Below, piece after piece: positions 1 through 7,485 of a stretch of DNA of 18,093 bases. The notes beneath the pieces were generated by a model, which ran no database searches, was not told where the DNA came from, and was given only the letters and a program-made list of their open reading frames with translations. The DNA comes from Conexibacter sp. (GTDB lineage: Bacteria; Actinomycetota; Thermoleophilia; Solirubrobacterales; Solirubrobacteraceae), in NCBI GenBank assembly GCA_025964055.1, contig JAOPZP010000179.1, positions 1-18,093 of the forward strand, in the 5' to 3' direction. The first letter of the stretch is position 1; each line of letters opens with the position of its first letter. A program made the position numbers and the translations under genes.

Positions 1-51
1 CGCTGCATCGCGTGCCGCGTCGATGGCGTCGTCCAGCAGCGAGTCACTCAC
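1..51 (-). CDS. Possible 5' end of a minus-strand gene (partial)
   Basis: Reading the minus strand from a GTG at 51..49 gives 17 open codons to the window edge, beginning (V/M)SDSLLDDAIDAARDAA. This is an acidic, helix-prone N-terminus with codon use typical of the region. A TACATT hexamer ends 6 nt before the GTG, which would suit a leaderless transcript, and there is no clear Shine-Dalgarno sequence. The gene would follow the Mce operon on the same strand, but more than 320 bp of hairpin-containing non-coding DNA separates them, so it is probably a separate unit. Too little is visible to name a family, and it may not be a gene at all. Confidence 0.35.
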   Translation of the reverse strand, partial: MSDSLLDDAIDAARDAA

Positions 52-120
52 CAGCGAAATGTAACAGGGACTCAACGTTGTGTGCGGACTCAGCACCGGA
101 CAGCGCTCCGGCATGGCGCC

Positions 121-160
121 GACGGCAAGCCACGGCAGGCCACGGCAGGCCACGGCGGGA
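121..160. repeat. 10-bp tandem repeat, four units
   Basis: Four head-to-tail 10-bp units occur: GACGGCAAGC, then CACGGCAGGC twice, then CACGGCGGGA. The two middle units are identical and the outer ones differ at 2 or 3 positions. It abuts the hairpin at 165-199. No function is evident. Confidence 0.7.
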
Positions 161-164
161 CACT

Positions 165-199
165 GGGGAGCCTGCCCTCGGGGGTGGGGCAGGCTCCCC
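165..199 (-). terminator. Candidate terminator hairpin after the Mce operon
   Basis: The left arm GGGGAGCCTGCCC (165-177) and right arm GGGCAGGCTCCCC (187-199) are perfect complements. They form a 13-bp stem with a 9-nt loop. There is no T-tract on either strand, as is common for actinobacterial terminators. It sits about 180 bp past the last mce stop codon, so it could end the operon. The strand assignment rests on that context; the structure itself is symmetrical. Confidence 0.5.
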
Positions 200-289
200 G
201 GTGATGTCCCCCTCCCGCATGCTCGGCCGAAGGGCGCCCCACGCGCCGTTGTGATGGCCGGGCACCGCGGAAGGACACCGAGAGCAGCG

Positions 290-309
290 CCGTGTCGGTC
301 CAGACACGG
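290..309. repeat. Short perfect inverted repeat (7-6-7)
   Basis: CCGTGTC (290-296) and GACACGG (303-309) are complementary across a 6-nt spacer. It lies 68 bp beyond the last mce stop codon. It could be a small first hairpin of the operon's 3' end or a protein-binding site. Nothing in the sequence decides between these. Confidence 0.4.
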
Positions 310-376
310 GCTCGTCTCTCAGTCGCAATACCACCACACGCAGCGATCGATGTCAACCGATCATGCGCTGGCCCGC

Positions 377-1855
377 TCAGCGTTCAGCGCGCAGCTGCGG
401 GAACGCCGTGGAGGTGCCCGGGTAGTTGCCCTGGGGCTTGCACGCGGGCCGCGCGACCGTGCCGCCGTCGCTGCGGAACGCGAACTGCGCGACGAGGGGC
501 GCGAGCTCCTGCGGGATGGTCTCCGACGGCGGCGTGACGTCGGGCCCCGCGCACGTCCCGGTGCCCAGGATCGACAGCCCGGAGGCGAGCTCGTCGAGCG
601 AGCCGGGCTTCGGGTACGGGTTGAGGCGCGTCGAGCCCAGCGGCTGCGGATAGAACGTCAGCGACTCGGGCGTGAGCGCCTGCGACGTGCGGAGGTAGTG
701 CACGGCGCCATGGGAGCCGGGCAGCGTCTCCTTCAGATCGCGGGCCTGCGCGGCGGCCGTGGTGTTGGCGAAGAACGACGTGACCTCGCGCTTGCTGTTG
801 CCGATGTAGTCGACCATCGGGTTGGCGTTGCGCAGGAACGGCTGGAAGGCGTCGAGCAGCGGCGGCAGGTTGCCGAGGATCCGGTCGAACGCGGGCAGGC
901 CGGCCTCCGAGGCGTTGACGACGTCCTGCAGCTGGCCGAAGAACCCGTCGAACTGGGGCGCCAGGTCCTTGAGCGCCGCGAACGCGGGCTTCATCTGCGT
1001 GGCGGCCGGCTGCAGCTGCGCGATGACCGGCTGCGCCTGCTCGCCGAAGGCGGTCAGCTTGGGCAGCGTCGCCGAGCTCTCGCGCTCGAAGCGCGGCAGC
1101 TTCTGGAAGATCTGCGCCAGCTGGCGGTTGCGCGCGTGGGTGGTGGCGAAGAGGCGCTGGGAGTCGGTCACCAGGCCGCGCAGCTCGCCCTCGCGCCGGC
1201 TGATGGCGTCGAAGACCTCGGCCGTCGTCGAGATGGCCTTGCTGGTGGCCGCCTGCTGCGCGTCGAGCGTCGTGAAGAGCCGGTCGAACTTCTCGGTGAA
1301 CCCGGGCAGCTGGCCGAAGAACGCGTTGATGTCCTGGCCCCGGCCCTGCACCGCGGCGGCCTGGGACTGCATCCACGTCCGGAACGCCGTGCGGGTCTTG
1401 GCGTCGAACGTCGAGAGGAGCTCGTCGAGCTCGACCGTCGGCGACACCGATGCGTTCGCCAGCGCGCCGTCGTCGGGCACCGTCGGCCCGCGCCGGTTGC
1501 CGGGCGACAGCTCGACGAACGTCTCCCCCAGCAGCGACTTGACGCGCAGGATCGCCTTCGTGTCGCGCGGGATCGGCGCGAACTGCGGCTTGAGCTGGAT
1601 CGTCGCCTGCGTGCGGTTCCCGGGTGCGCGCCCCAGCTTGACGACCTTGCCGACCGACACGCCCGAGATCCGGACGTCGGACTGGTTGGCCAGCGCCGTG
1701 GCCTCCGGGAAGGCGACGTGCACGCGGTAGCCCTTGGGCCGCATCGGCGACGAGCCGCCGAAGGCCATCCACAGGAACAGGCACGCGCCGAAGCTCGACA
1801 GCGCGAAGAGCGCCATGACGGCGATGCGACCGGGAGTGGGGACGGTCTTGATCAC
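377..1855 (-). CDS. Mce family protein (MlaD domain), sixth gene of the mce operon
   Basis: This 492-residue protein starts with GTG at 1855..1853, inside the GTGA overlap with the stop of the gene before it. An N-terminal membrane anchor spans about residues 10-31. The MCE/MlaD domain follows (about 43-120), with SDVRISGVSVGKV and SLLGETFVELSPG as typical landmarks. Next come the family motif VELDELLSTFDAKTR (near 140-155), a long helical, Gln/Ala-rich region (about 160-360) and a C-terminal tail containing NPYP and two cysteines. Known Mce proteins form hexameric rings and periplasmic tubes that carry lipids between the cell surface and the inner membrane permease. Its place as last of six suggests an MceF-like slot, but orthology to a named subunit cannot be set by eye. 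Cys24 (SFGAC) lies in the anchor but is not a canonical lipobox. Confidence 0.93.
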   Translation of the reverse strand: MIKTVPTPGRIAVMALFALSSFGACLFLWMAFGGSSPMRPKGYRVHVAFPEATALANQSDVRISGVSVGKVVKLGRAPGNRTQATIQLKPQFAPIPRDTKAILRVKSLLGETFVELSPGNRRGPTVPDDGALANASVSPTVELDELLSTFDAKTRTAFRTWMQSQAAAVQGRGQDINAFFGQLPGFTEKFDRLFTTLDAQQAATSKAISTTAEVFDAISRREGELRGLVTDSQRLFATTHARNRQLAQIFQKLPRFERESSATLPKLTAFGEQAQPVIAQLQPAATQMKPAFAALKDLAPQFDGFFGQLQDVVNASEAGLPAFDRILGNLPPLLDAFQPFLRNANPMVDYIGNSKREVTSFFANTTAAAQARDLKETLPGSHGAVHYLRTSQALTPESLTFYPQPLGSTRLNPYPKPGSLDELASGLSILGTGTCAGPDVTPPSETIPQELAPLVAQFAFRSDGGTVARPACKPQGNYPGTSTAFPQLRAER

Positions 1856-3189
1856 TTGACGGGCGGGCAGTGCTCGTTGAACTTGGGGGCGTTGACGAGG
1901 CCCACGATCGTCGAGAGCGTCGGGTTGCGCCTGGGGTTGGCGAAGACGTCGAGCAGGCTGAGGGCACCGCAGCTGAACAGCACGAGCGTGTGCCGCGCGG
2001 GACCGACGCCGTCCTGGGAGGCCATCACCGAGTTGGTGTTGTGGTTGGCCCAGGGCACGTTGAACAGGTAGCTCTGGCCGTGCACGCCGTTGCCCGGCGG
2101 GTCGTGGGCCAGCTCGTCGAGCAGCGCGTTCAGCGTGGAGGTCAGCGTGTCGAGGCCGGGCGTCGCCTTGGCGAAGTCGCGGGCCGCCGGCACGAGCTTG
2201 CGCGCGGTCGGCTGCGCCTCGCGGGCGAACGGCCGCAGCGAGTCGCGGACGACCGGCGTGGTCTGCTTCAGGAAGGGCGTGGTCTGCTTCAGCGTCGGCC
2301 CGAGCGAGGCGGCGGCGGGCTGCAGCGCCTTGAGCCCGGTGCGCAACGTCGTGCCGAGGGTGTCGAGCTTGACCAGCGCGCGATCGCTGGACTTCAGCGC
2401 CCCGGGCAGCAGCGCCAGGGTCTGGCCGAGGTGGTCGTTCTGGGCGGAGAAGTGCCGGAACACGGCGGCGCTGGAGTTGACGAACCGGCCGAGGTCGCGG
2501 TCGCGGGAGCCGAGCTCGGTCGCGAGCTTGGAGAGGTTGCCCATCAGCCGGCGCAGCTGCACGCGGCGGTGCGCGACCAGCTTGGTGGCCTGGGCCGCGT
2601 GCCGCGAGAGCGGCTCGAAGCGGCGCAGCGCGCTGGCGAGCTGGCGGCCGTTGCCGTTACCCAGCGCCGTGCCGGCGTTGCCCAGCAGGGCGACCAGCGC
2701 CGCCCGCGTGTCGCCGTCGAGGCCGGTCAGGATCTCGTCGAGGTTGACGTCGGGCTGGGTGGCCGCCACGCCGAGCGTCGCGCCGGAGCGCAGCTCGGCC
2801 CCGCCCTTGGCCGACCCCGGATCGAGCTCGGCGACCATGTCCTTCAACGCGGTCTTGGGCCGCAGCAGCAACGTCGCGTCGGGGCGCACGTGGCCGAAGC
2901 GCTCTTCGATGCGCAGCCGCAGCACGGCCTGGCCGTCCTGCAGGGACTCCCCGACGACCTCGCCGACCTTCACGCCGGAGATCGTCACCGCGTTGCCCTG
3001 GCCCGGCAGGACGCCGGGTGCCGCCGAGAAGCGGGCGTTCAGATAGAACGACTGCTTGCCGACGACGGGCGTCCAGCTCGGCCACGCCAGGCGCTGGTGG
3101 CCGAGGATGTAGCCGCCGACGGCGAGGCCTATCACCATCATGATCACGACCCAGATCCCGGCCGCGAGCTGCTTGCGCACGCCGCGCAT
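1852..3189 (-). CDS. Mce family protein (MlaD domain), fifth gene of the mce operon
   Basis: This 445-residue protein starts at the ATG at 3189..3187, whose A is the last base of the previous gene's TGA (TGATG coupling). A longer frame reaches 3309, but its extra 40 residues are Arg/Gln-rich shadow of the upstream gene. A membrane anchor spans about residues 9-29 and the MCE domain about 46-125, with NAVTISGVKVGEV and PKTALKDMVAELDPG. The motif VNLDEILTGLDGDTR follows, then a long helical region and a C-terminal domain with two Cys. Within the helical region a heptad is duplicated (LKQTTPF LKQTTPV), matching an exact 17-bp direct repeat at 2255-2271 and 2276-2292. It is expected to be periplasmic, part of a lipid-transport complex with the other five Mce proteins. 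No lipobox is seen, although the fifth slot (MceE) is often a lipoprotein in mycobacteria. Confidence 0.93.
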   Translation of the reverse strand: MRGVRKQLAAGIWVVIMMVIGLAVGGYILGHQRLAWPSWTPVVGKQSFYLNARFSAAPGVLPGQGNAVTISGVKVGEVVGESLQDGQAVLRLRIEERFGHVRPDATLLLRPKTALKDMVAELDPGSAKGGAELRSGATLGVAATQPDVNLDEILTGLDGDTRAALVALLGNAGTALGNGNGRQLASALRRFEPLSRHAAQATKLVAHRRVQLRRLMGNLSKLATELGSRDRDLGRFVNSSAAVFRHFSAQNDHLGQTLALLPGALKSSDRALVKLDTLGTTLRTGLKALQPAAASLGPTLKQTTPFLKQTTPVVRDSLRPFAREAQPTARKLVPAARDFAKATPGLDTLTSTLNALLDELAHDPPGNGVHGQSYLFNVPWANHNTNSVMASQDGVGPARHTLVLFSCGALSLLDVFANPRRNPTLSTIVGLVNAPKFNEHCPPVK

Positions 3190-4694
3190 CAGTTGCCGCC
3201 CCCGCTGTCGACGGCCGCGGAGCTCGGCGCCGCGGCGCCCGGCTGCGACCCGTCCGCCGGGCCGGTCGAGGCGGCGCCGTTGACGTCGGGCACCGGGCTG
3301 CTGGCACACGGCACCGAGCGGTCGATCGGAGGCAGCTTGTTGCCGTAGGCCGGGCGCGTGCTCAGCGGCGGCAGCGTCGGCTTGCCGAAGTAGACCTTCT
3401 GCGTGTAGTTGGACTTGCCCGTCCTGATCGTCTGCGGACCGCCGCTGGCCTGGAGCCGCAGGAAGGGGCCGTTGCCGTCGAAGCCCTGGCCCTCGCCGGC
3501 CTGGCCGACCATGGCGTACCAGAACTCCTTGAAGTTCTCGACGTTGGCCGAGAGCGCGCCGTCGTCCACCTTGACGTTGCCGGTCGGGATGATCACCTTC
3601 GTGATGCAGCGGTTGAACGCGTCGATCTTCGGCAGCCAGGCGCGCGTCGCGTGGCCGAGCGCTGCGAGGTCGGCGGTGGCCGGCTCGAGCTGACCGAGCA
3701 GGCCGCCCAGCTCAGCGGGGCTCAGGAGCTTCTGGGTTTGGGCCAGCCAAGGCTTGGCGGCGGCGATCGTGGCCGGCAGCGCGGGCAGGCTGGCGCTGAG
3801 GTCGCGAGCGAAGCGCCGCGTCGCGGGCAGCGACGTGTCGAGGTTGGTGAACGCCGCCTGGGCGTGCTGGGCGGTCGGGCCGAGCTCGGCGACGGAGGCG
3901 CGCAGGTCCGCGGCGTGCGATGCCGTCGTCGCCATCGTCGCGTTGAAGTCCTGGATCAGGGCGGCCAGATCGCCCTGGTGGTCGGCCAGCGCCGTCATCG
4001 TGCGGGCCAGGCCATGGATCGTCCGCGACAGGTCGTGGGGCTGCGGCCCGAGCAGCGCACCGGTGACCCGCGCGCCGTCGCGCAGCGAGGCCGGGCTGGT
4101 GGCCAGCGTCTTGTTCAGCGCCTGGGCGCCGGTCAGCCCGCGCACCGCCGGATCCTGGCGAGCGTTCTCCGCGGCGCTCGGCTTCCCGTCGAGGGCCTGG
4201 CCGAAGCCCTTGACCGCCTCCTGCAGCGAGCCGCGCGTGTCGCTCTGCAACGCGGTGAGCACCTGGTCGAGCTGCACCGGCGTCGAGGTCTGCGTGATCG
4301 GCAGCAGCCCCCGGTCGGCGAGGTCCCCGGCCCGCGGCGTCCCGGGCTTCAGGTCGACGTAGAAGTTGCCCTCCAGGAACAGCCGCGGCCGGATCTTGGC
4401 CGTCGCATCGCGATGGATCGGACGGCCGCGGTCGTCGATGCGCAGCGTGACCACGGCCAGGTCGGTCTTCTTGTAGCGGCCGACCTGGACCACCTTGCCG
4501 ACGTTGACGCCGGCGATGCGCACGGGCGAGTTCGGCTTCAGCAGGTTGGAGCTGCGGACGACGGCCTGGATCTCGTAGTGATGGCGGAACGGGATCGCCT
4601 TGGTGAACCCGAAGTACGCCGCGATGGCGATGAGGGCGATCGCCACCAGGCCTGCGCGGAACGGCGGCATGCCGAGGCTGTGGTTGCGCCTCAC
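3189..4694 (-). CDS. Mce family protein (MlaD domain), fourth gene of the mce operon
   Basis: I chose the GTG at 4694..4692, which gives 501 residues and a GTGA 4-bp overlap with the preceding stop, the same arrangement as at other junctions. An ATG at 4670 (residue 9) is the main alternative. The frame stays open to 5033 but that part is shadow. A membrane anchor spans about residues 13-31. The MCE domain (about 38-118) shows NSPVRIAGVNVGKV and PRLFLEGNFYVDLKPG. The motif VQLDQVLTALQSDTR follows near 140-155, then a long helical Ala/Leu region. The C-terminal tail is Pro/Ser/Ala/Gly-rich and low in complexity (about the last 40 residues), as in mycobacterial MceC/MceD-type proteins. It should be a periplasmic, membrane-anchored subunit of the Mce lipid-transport assembly. 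Confidence 0.93.
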   Translation of the reverse strand: MRRNHSLGMPPFRAGLVAIALIAIAAYFGFTKAIPFRHHYEIQAVVRSSNLLKPNSPVRIAGVNVGKVVQVGRYKKTDLAVVTLRIDDRGRPIHRDATAKIRPRLFLEGNFYVDLKPGTPRAGDLADRGLLPITQTSTPVQLDQVLTALQSDTRGSLQEAVKGFGQALDGKPSAAENARQDPAVRGLTGAQALNKTLATSPASLRDGARVTGALLGPQPHDLSRTIHGLARTMTALADHQGDLAALIQDFNATMATTASHAADLRASVAELGPTAQHAQAAFTNLDTSLPATRRFARDLSASLPALPATIAAAKPWLAQTQKLLSPAELGGLLGQLEPATADLAALGHATRAWLPKIDAFNRCITKVIIPTGNVKVDDGALSANVENFKEFWYAMVGQAGEGQGFDGNGPFLRLQASGGPQTIRTGKSNYTQKVYFGKPTLPPLSTRPAYGNKLPPIDRSVPCASSPVPDVNGAASTGPADGSQPGAAAPSSAAVDSGGGN

Positions 4695-6124
4695 TTCAGC
4701 ACCCGCTTGGTGTGGTCGACGTTCGTGCCCTGGTCGCCGGGGACGTTGCCGATCGCCTGGCGGCTGCCGTCGTATGTCTCGTTGCCGGCCTCGCACTCCG
4801 GCGTCTGGCCAGGCGCGGCGGTGTTCGGGTACGGGTTGCTGTGCAGGAAGCTGTCCTGGTTGCCCAGCTCGCCGAGACGGCCGGGGCCGTTGGCCGGCGT
4901 GGCGGAGGGCCCGACTTCGCTGCCCGGCGTCTGCGTCGGCGCGACGAGCGAGAAGCGCAGGAACGAGCCGACGGCGTCGCTCTCCGAGAGCGCGCTGCCG
5001 AGGTTGCGGAACAGCAGCGTCAGCGCGTTGCACGTGGTCTGCGCCGGGGTGGCGAAGGCGATCGTCGGCTCCAGCAGGTTGGCGGTGCGGGTGAGGCGCT
5101 GCAGCGCGGGGATCACGCGCGGATCGCCGGCGAAGGTCTCCAGCGCCTTGAGCGTCGCGACGACGCGGGCGTTGAGCTTGGGCGACGCCTTGAGCGCCGG
5201 CTCGCCGGCCCGGAACGCGGAGGCCAGGTGCGGCGCCGCGGCGGCCAGCGAGGTGAACGGGGCGCGGAAGCGGTGAAACAGCTCGGCGCTGGCGCGCTCG
5301 AAGCCGGCCTGCGCCGGCAGCTCGCGCGTCGCGACGTCCAGCGCGCGGGGGCCGCCCCGGATCGTGGCCTTGAGCGCCTCGGCGCTGCCGGCCAGCGCGG
5401 AGAAGGTCCCGTCGAGGTCGGCGAAGAGCTGCCCCTGGGTCTGCGCGACGGGCGCGACCTCGCCGGCGGCCTGCTCGAAGGCCGGGAACAGCCGGTCGAA
5501 CTTCGTCCTCGGCGCCGTCAGGTTCCGTGCCGCCGGCTCGAGGTGCTTGACCAGCGGCTCGAGGGTGCGGAACGCCGTGTTGAGGTCGCCCCCGCGCCCC
5601 GCGAAGCCCGTGCCGAACGCGAACAGGTTGTCCGTCGAGCCCTGGCGCGTGGGCGTGTCGAACATGTTGAAGAAGTCGTCGATCTCCACCGGGCGGCCCG
5701 AGCCGCGCGGGACGGTCAGCGTGCCGGACTGCGGGATGGTCCGTGCCGACGAGCCGGCGGTGATCTCCACGTACTTCAGGCCGAGCGCCGACTTCGGGCG
5801 CACGCGCACCGTGCTGTCGACCGGCAGGCGGTGCTTGGTGTCGTCGAGCGCGAGGCTGAGCTTGGCGCTGGTCGAGCCGTCGCGCCGGGCGAAGGCCTGG
5901 ATGTCGCGGACGACGCCGACGCGGTCGCCGCCGAGGCGCACCTCGTTGCCCGCGACCAGGCCGGCCGCGTTGGGCAGCACGACGTCGACCTTGTAGGTCG
6001 GCACGAACGGCAGGCCGTGGTTGGCGTTGTAGGACAGGAACACCGCGACGATGACGACGAGCACGGTGACGCCGCCGATGAGCATCGGGTTGGCGGCGAT
6101 GGAGACGTTGCGCCGGCGGTTCAT
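4691..6124 (-). CDS. Mce family protein (MlaD domain), third gene of the mce operon
   Basis: This 477-residue protein starts at the ATG at 6124..6122, overlapping the upstream TGA as ATGA. The frame runs back to 6295 without a stop, but that part is a shadow. A basic N-terminus (MNRRRN) precedes a hydrophobic anchor at about residues 13-32. The MCE domain spans about 44-125, with GNEVRLGGDRVGVV and PKSALGLKYVEITAG. The motif VEIDDFFNMFDTPTR follows, then the helical region. The C-terminus holds a Pro-rich stretch with an NPYP motif shared with the sixth gene's product and two cysteines. As for its neighbours, a role as a membrane-anchored subunit of an Mce lipid importer follows from the family, and the substrate is unknown. 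Confidence 0.93.
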   Translation of the reverse strand: MNRRRNVSIAANPMLIGGVTVLVVIVAVFLSYNANHGLPFVPTYKVDVVLPNAAGLVAGNEVRLGGDRVGVVRDIQAFARRDGSTSAKLSLALDDTKHRLPVDSTVRVRPKSALGLKYVEITAGSSARTIPQSGTLTVPRGSGRPVEIDDFFNMFDTPTRQGSTDNLFAFGTGFAGRGGDLNTAFRTLEPLVKHLEPAARNLTAPRTKFDRLFPAFEQAAGEVAPVAQTQGQLFADLDGTFSALAGSAEALKATIRGGPRALDVATRELPAQAGFERASAELFHRFRAPFTSLAAAAPHLASAFRAGEPALKASPKLNARVVATLKALETFAGDPRVIPALQRLTRTANLLEPTIAFATPAQTTCNALTLLFRNLGSALSESDAVGSFLRFSLVAPTQTPGSEVGPSATPANGPGRLGELGNQDSFLHSNPYPNTAAPGQTPECEAGNETYDGSRQAIGNVPGDQGTNVDHTKRVLK

Positions 6125-7485
6125 GGGCCGAGCAGGTAGTCGAGGAGGTGGGTGGTGCTGCTGGACGGGACGCCGGCGGCGCCCGGGGACGTCGTGCTCT
6201 TCTTCGCCGCGGTCGCGGAGGCCGCCCCGGCGGTCGCGTTGTTGAAGTACTTCGCCGAGCAGCTGCCGTTGAAGTCCGACGTGCGGTCGATGCACCCGTT
6301 GGCGCCCAGCCCGGCGCGCGTGTAGTGCCCTGAGGCGTCCTCGCCGTTGACCGTGCCCGTGTAGAAGTAGATGAACCGCATCAGGCTCTCGATGCCGCCG
6401 GTCTTGTCGAAGCTCGACGACAGGGCCGCGAGGTTCTGGGCCAGTGGCTGCAGCGGCGTGCCGAGCTCGTCGAGCCGGGTGACCAGCGCGTCGATCTGCG
6501 GGAACGTCTTGCGGCCGCGGTCGGCGACGTTGCCCAGCGTCTTGAGCGCGGGCGTCGACTGCTGGGCCAGCGGACCGAGGCGCGCGGTCGCCTCGTTGAC
6601 GGCGGGAGCCTGGGCGGCGAGCGCCTGGATCGTCGGCGACGTCTGGTCGGCCAGCTGGCCGAGGCGATCGGCGGCCGGGCCGAGCTCGCGCAGGAACGCC
6701 GGGAACTTCGCGAAGTTGGCCTCCAGCGCGGAGCCCTCCTGGGCGGTGGCCGTCGCGGTCTGGCCGGCGTGCTTGATGAACCCGGTGAGGTCACGCCGGT
6801 GCGCGGCCAGCGGGCCGAGCACCTGATCGGACTCGGCGACCAGCCTGCTCAGCGTCCGGTCCTGGGCGGCCAGCACCGCCACGAGCTTGTCGGCCTGCTG
6901 CAGCGCCGGGCTCGCGCGCTTGATCGCCGCGCGCAGCGTCTCGCCGTTGCCCGAGAGGCCCGCGCCGAACTCGCTGAGGATCAACGGCAGGCGCTGCTGC
7001 TCGGGCACGCGCATGATGTCGTTGAGCAGGTCGGCGCCGACCGGCGAGGAGTTCTGCTTGACCGGCAGCAGGTACTGACCCCGGCCGCGGCCGTCGTCGA
7101 TCCGCGGGAGCGCGGGCGCGGGGGCGCGATCGCCGCCGCGCGGCTCCGTGGGCGAGCACTCGACGAACTGCTCGCCGATGAGCGACTGCAGGCCGATGCG
7201 GCAGTGGGCGTCGCGACGGAACGGCCGGAACGCCGGGTCGTCGATGCGCAGCACCAGGACGGCCTTGTGGTCGGGCGTGACGTCGAGCGCCTGGACGGCC
7301 CCCACGGTGACGCCGGAGACCTTCACGTTCTCGCCCGTGGTGATGAAGCTCGCGTTGTCGAACTCCGCGCGCACGAGGTACTTGCCGCCGGCCGGGTCGT
7401 CGCCGCCGCCGGCACCGACCGCGCCGAGCACGGCGGCGGTGGCGAAGATCGCGGCGCTGGCCGCGGCGAAGCGCGCGCGCCTCAT
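6121..7485 (-). CDS. Mce family protein (MlaD domain), second gene of the mce operon; most divergent member
   Basis: This 454-residue protein starts at the ATG at 7485..7483, within an ATGA overlap and preceded by GTGAGGG, a usable ribosome site. The frame stays open far upstream to 9552, but that is an overprinted shadow of the first mce gene and beyond. An Ala-rich hydrophobic segment at residues 5-25 serves as anchor or signal. The MCE domain (about 36-112) has GENVKVSGVTVGAV and QSLIGEQFVECSP. The V-x-L-D-E-L-L...T-R motif of its neighbours is degraded here (VGADLLNDIMRVPEQQR). A helical region and a Ser/Thr/Ala-rich tail follow. Cysteines lie inside the MCE domain (C95, C110) and more lie near residue 400. 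It is a likely periplasmic subunit of the same lipid-transport assembly. Confidence 0.92.
   Translation of the reverse strand: MRRARFAAASAAIFATAAVLGAVGAGGGDDPAGGKYLVRAEFDNASFITTGENVKVSGVTVGAVQALDVTPDHKAVLVLRIDDPAFRPFRRDAHCRIGLQSLIGEQFVECSPTEPRGGDRAPAPALPRIDDGRGRGQYLLPVKQNSSPVGADLLNDIMRVPEQQRLPLILSEFGAGLSGNGETLRAAIKRASPALQQADKLVAVLAAQDRTLSRLVAESDQVLGPLAAHRRDLTGFIKHAGQTATATAQEGSALEANFAKFPAFLRELGPAADRLGQLADQTSPTIQALAAQAPAVNEATARLGPLAQQSTPALKTLGNVADRGRKTFPQIDALVTRLDELGTPLQPLAQNLAALSSSFDKTGGIESLMRFIYFYTGTVNGEDASGHYTRAGLGANGCIDRTSDFNGSCSAKYFNNATAGAASATAAKKSTTSPGAAGVPSSSTTHLLDYLLGP

Larger units (their letters stand above)
52..376. other. Non-coding intergenic region downstream of the Mce operon
   Basis: No reading frame here looks like a protein: the frames that stay open are low-complexity Arg/Pro/Gly/Ala strings typical of random GC-rich DNA. 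The stretch holds a 10-bp tandem repeat (121-160), a strong hairpin (165-199) and a 7-bp inverted repeat (290-309). It lies just past the TGA stop of the last mce gene (377-379), so transcription termination and mRNA 3' end formation are its likely roles. Confidence 0.6.

Noticed and set aside
1755..1795. Lipobox-like SFGAC in the sixth Mce protein
   Set aside because: Phe at -3 is not typical, and the Cys lies mid-way in a long hydrophobic segment rather than at its end, so a plain membrane anchor is more likely.
80..6139. Very long plus-strand open frames opposite the mce genes (for example 80-2071, 1870-3348, 3651-5276, 4712-6139)
   Set aside because: They are antisense mirrors of real genes in GC-rich DNA. 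Their translations are Arg/Gly/Ala/Val/Glu-rich with no domains, while the minus strand shows complete MCE proteins.
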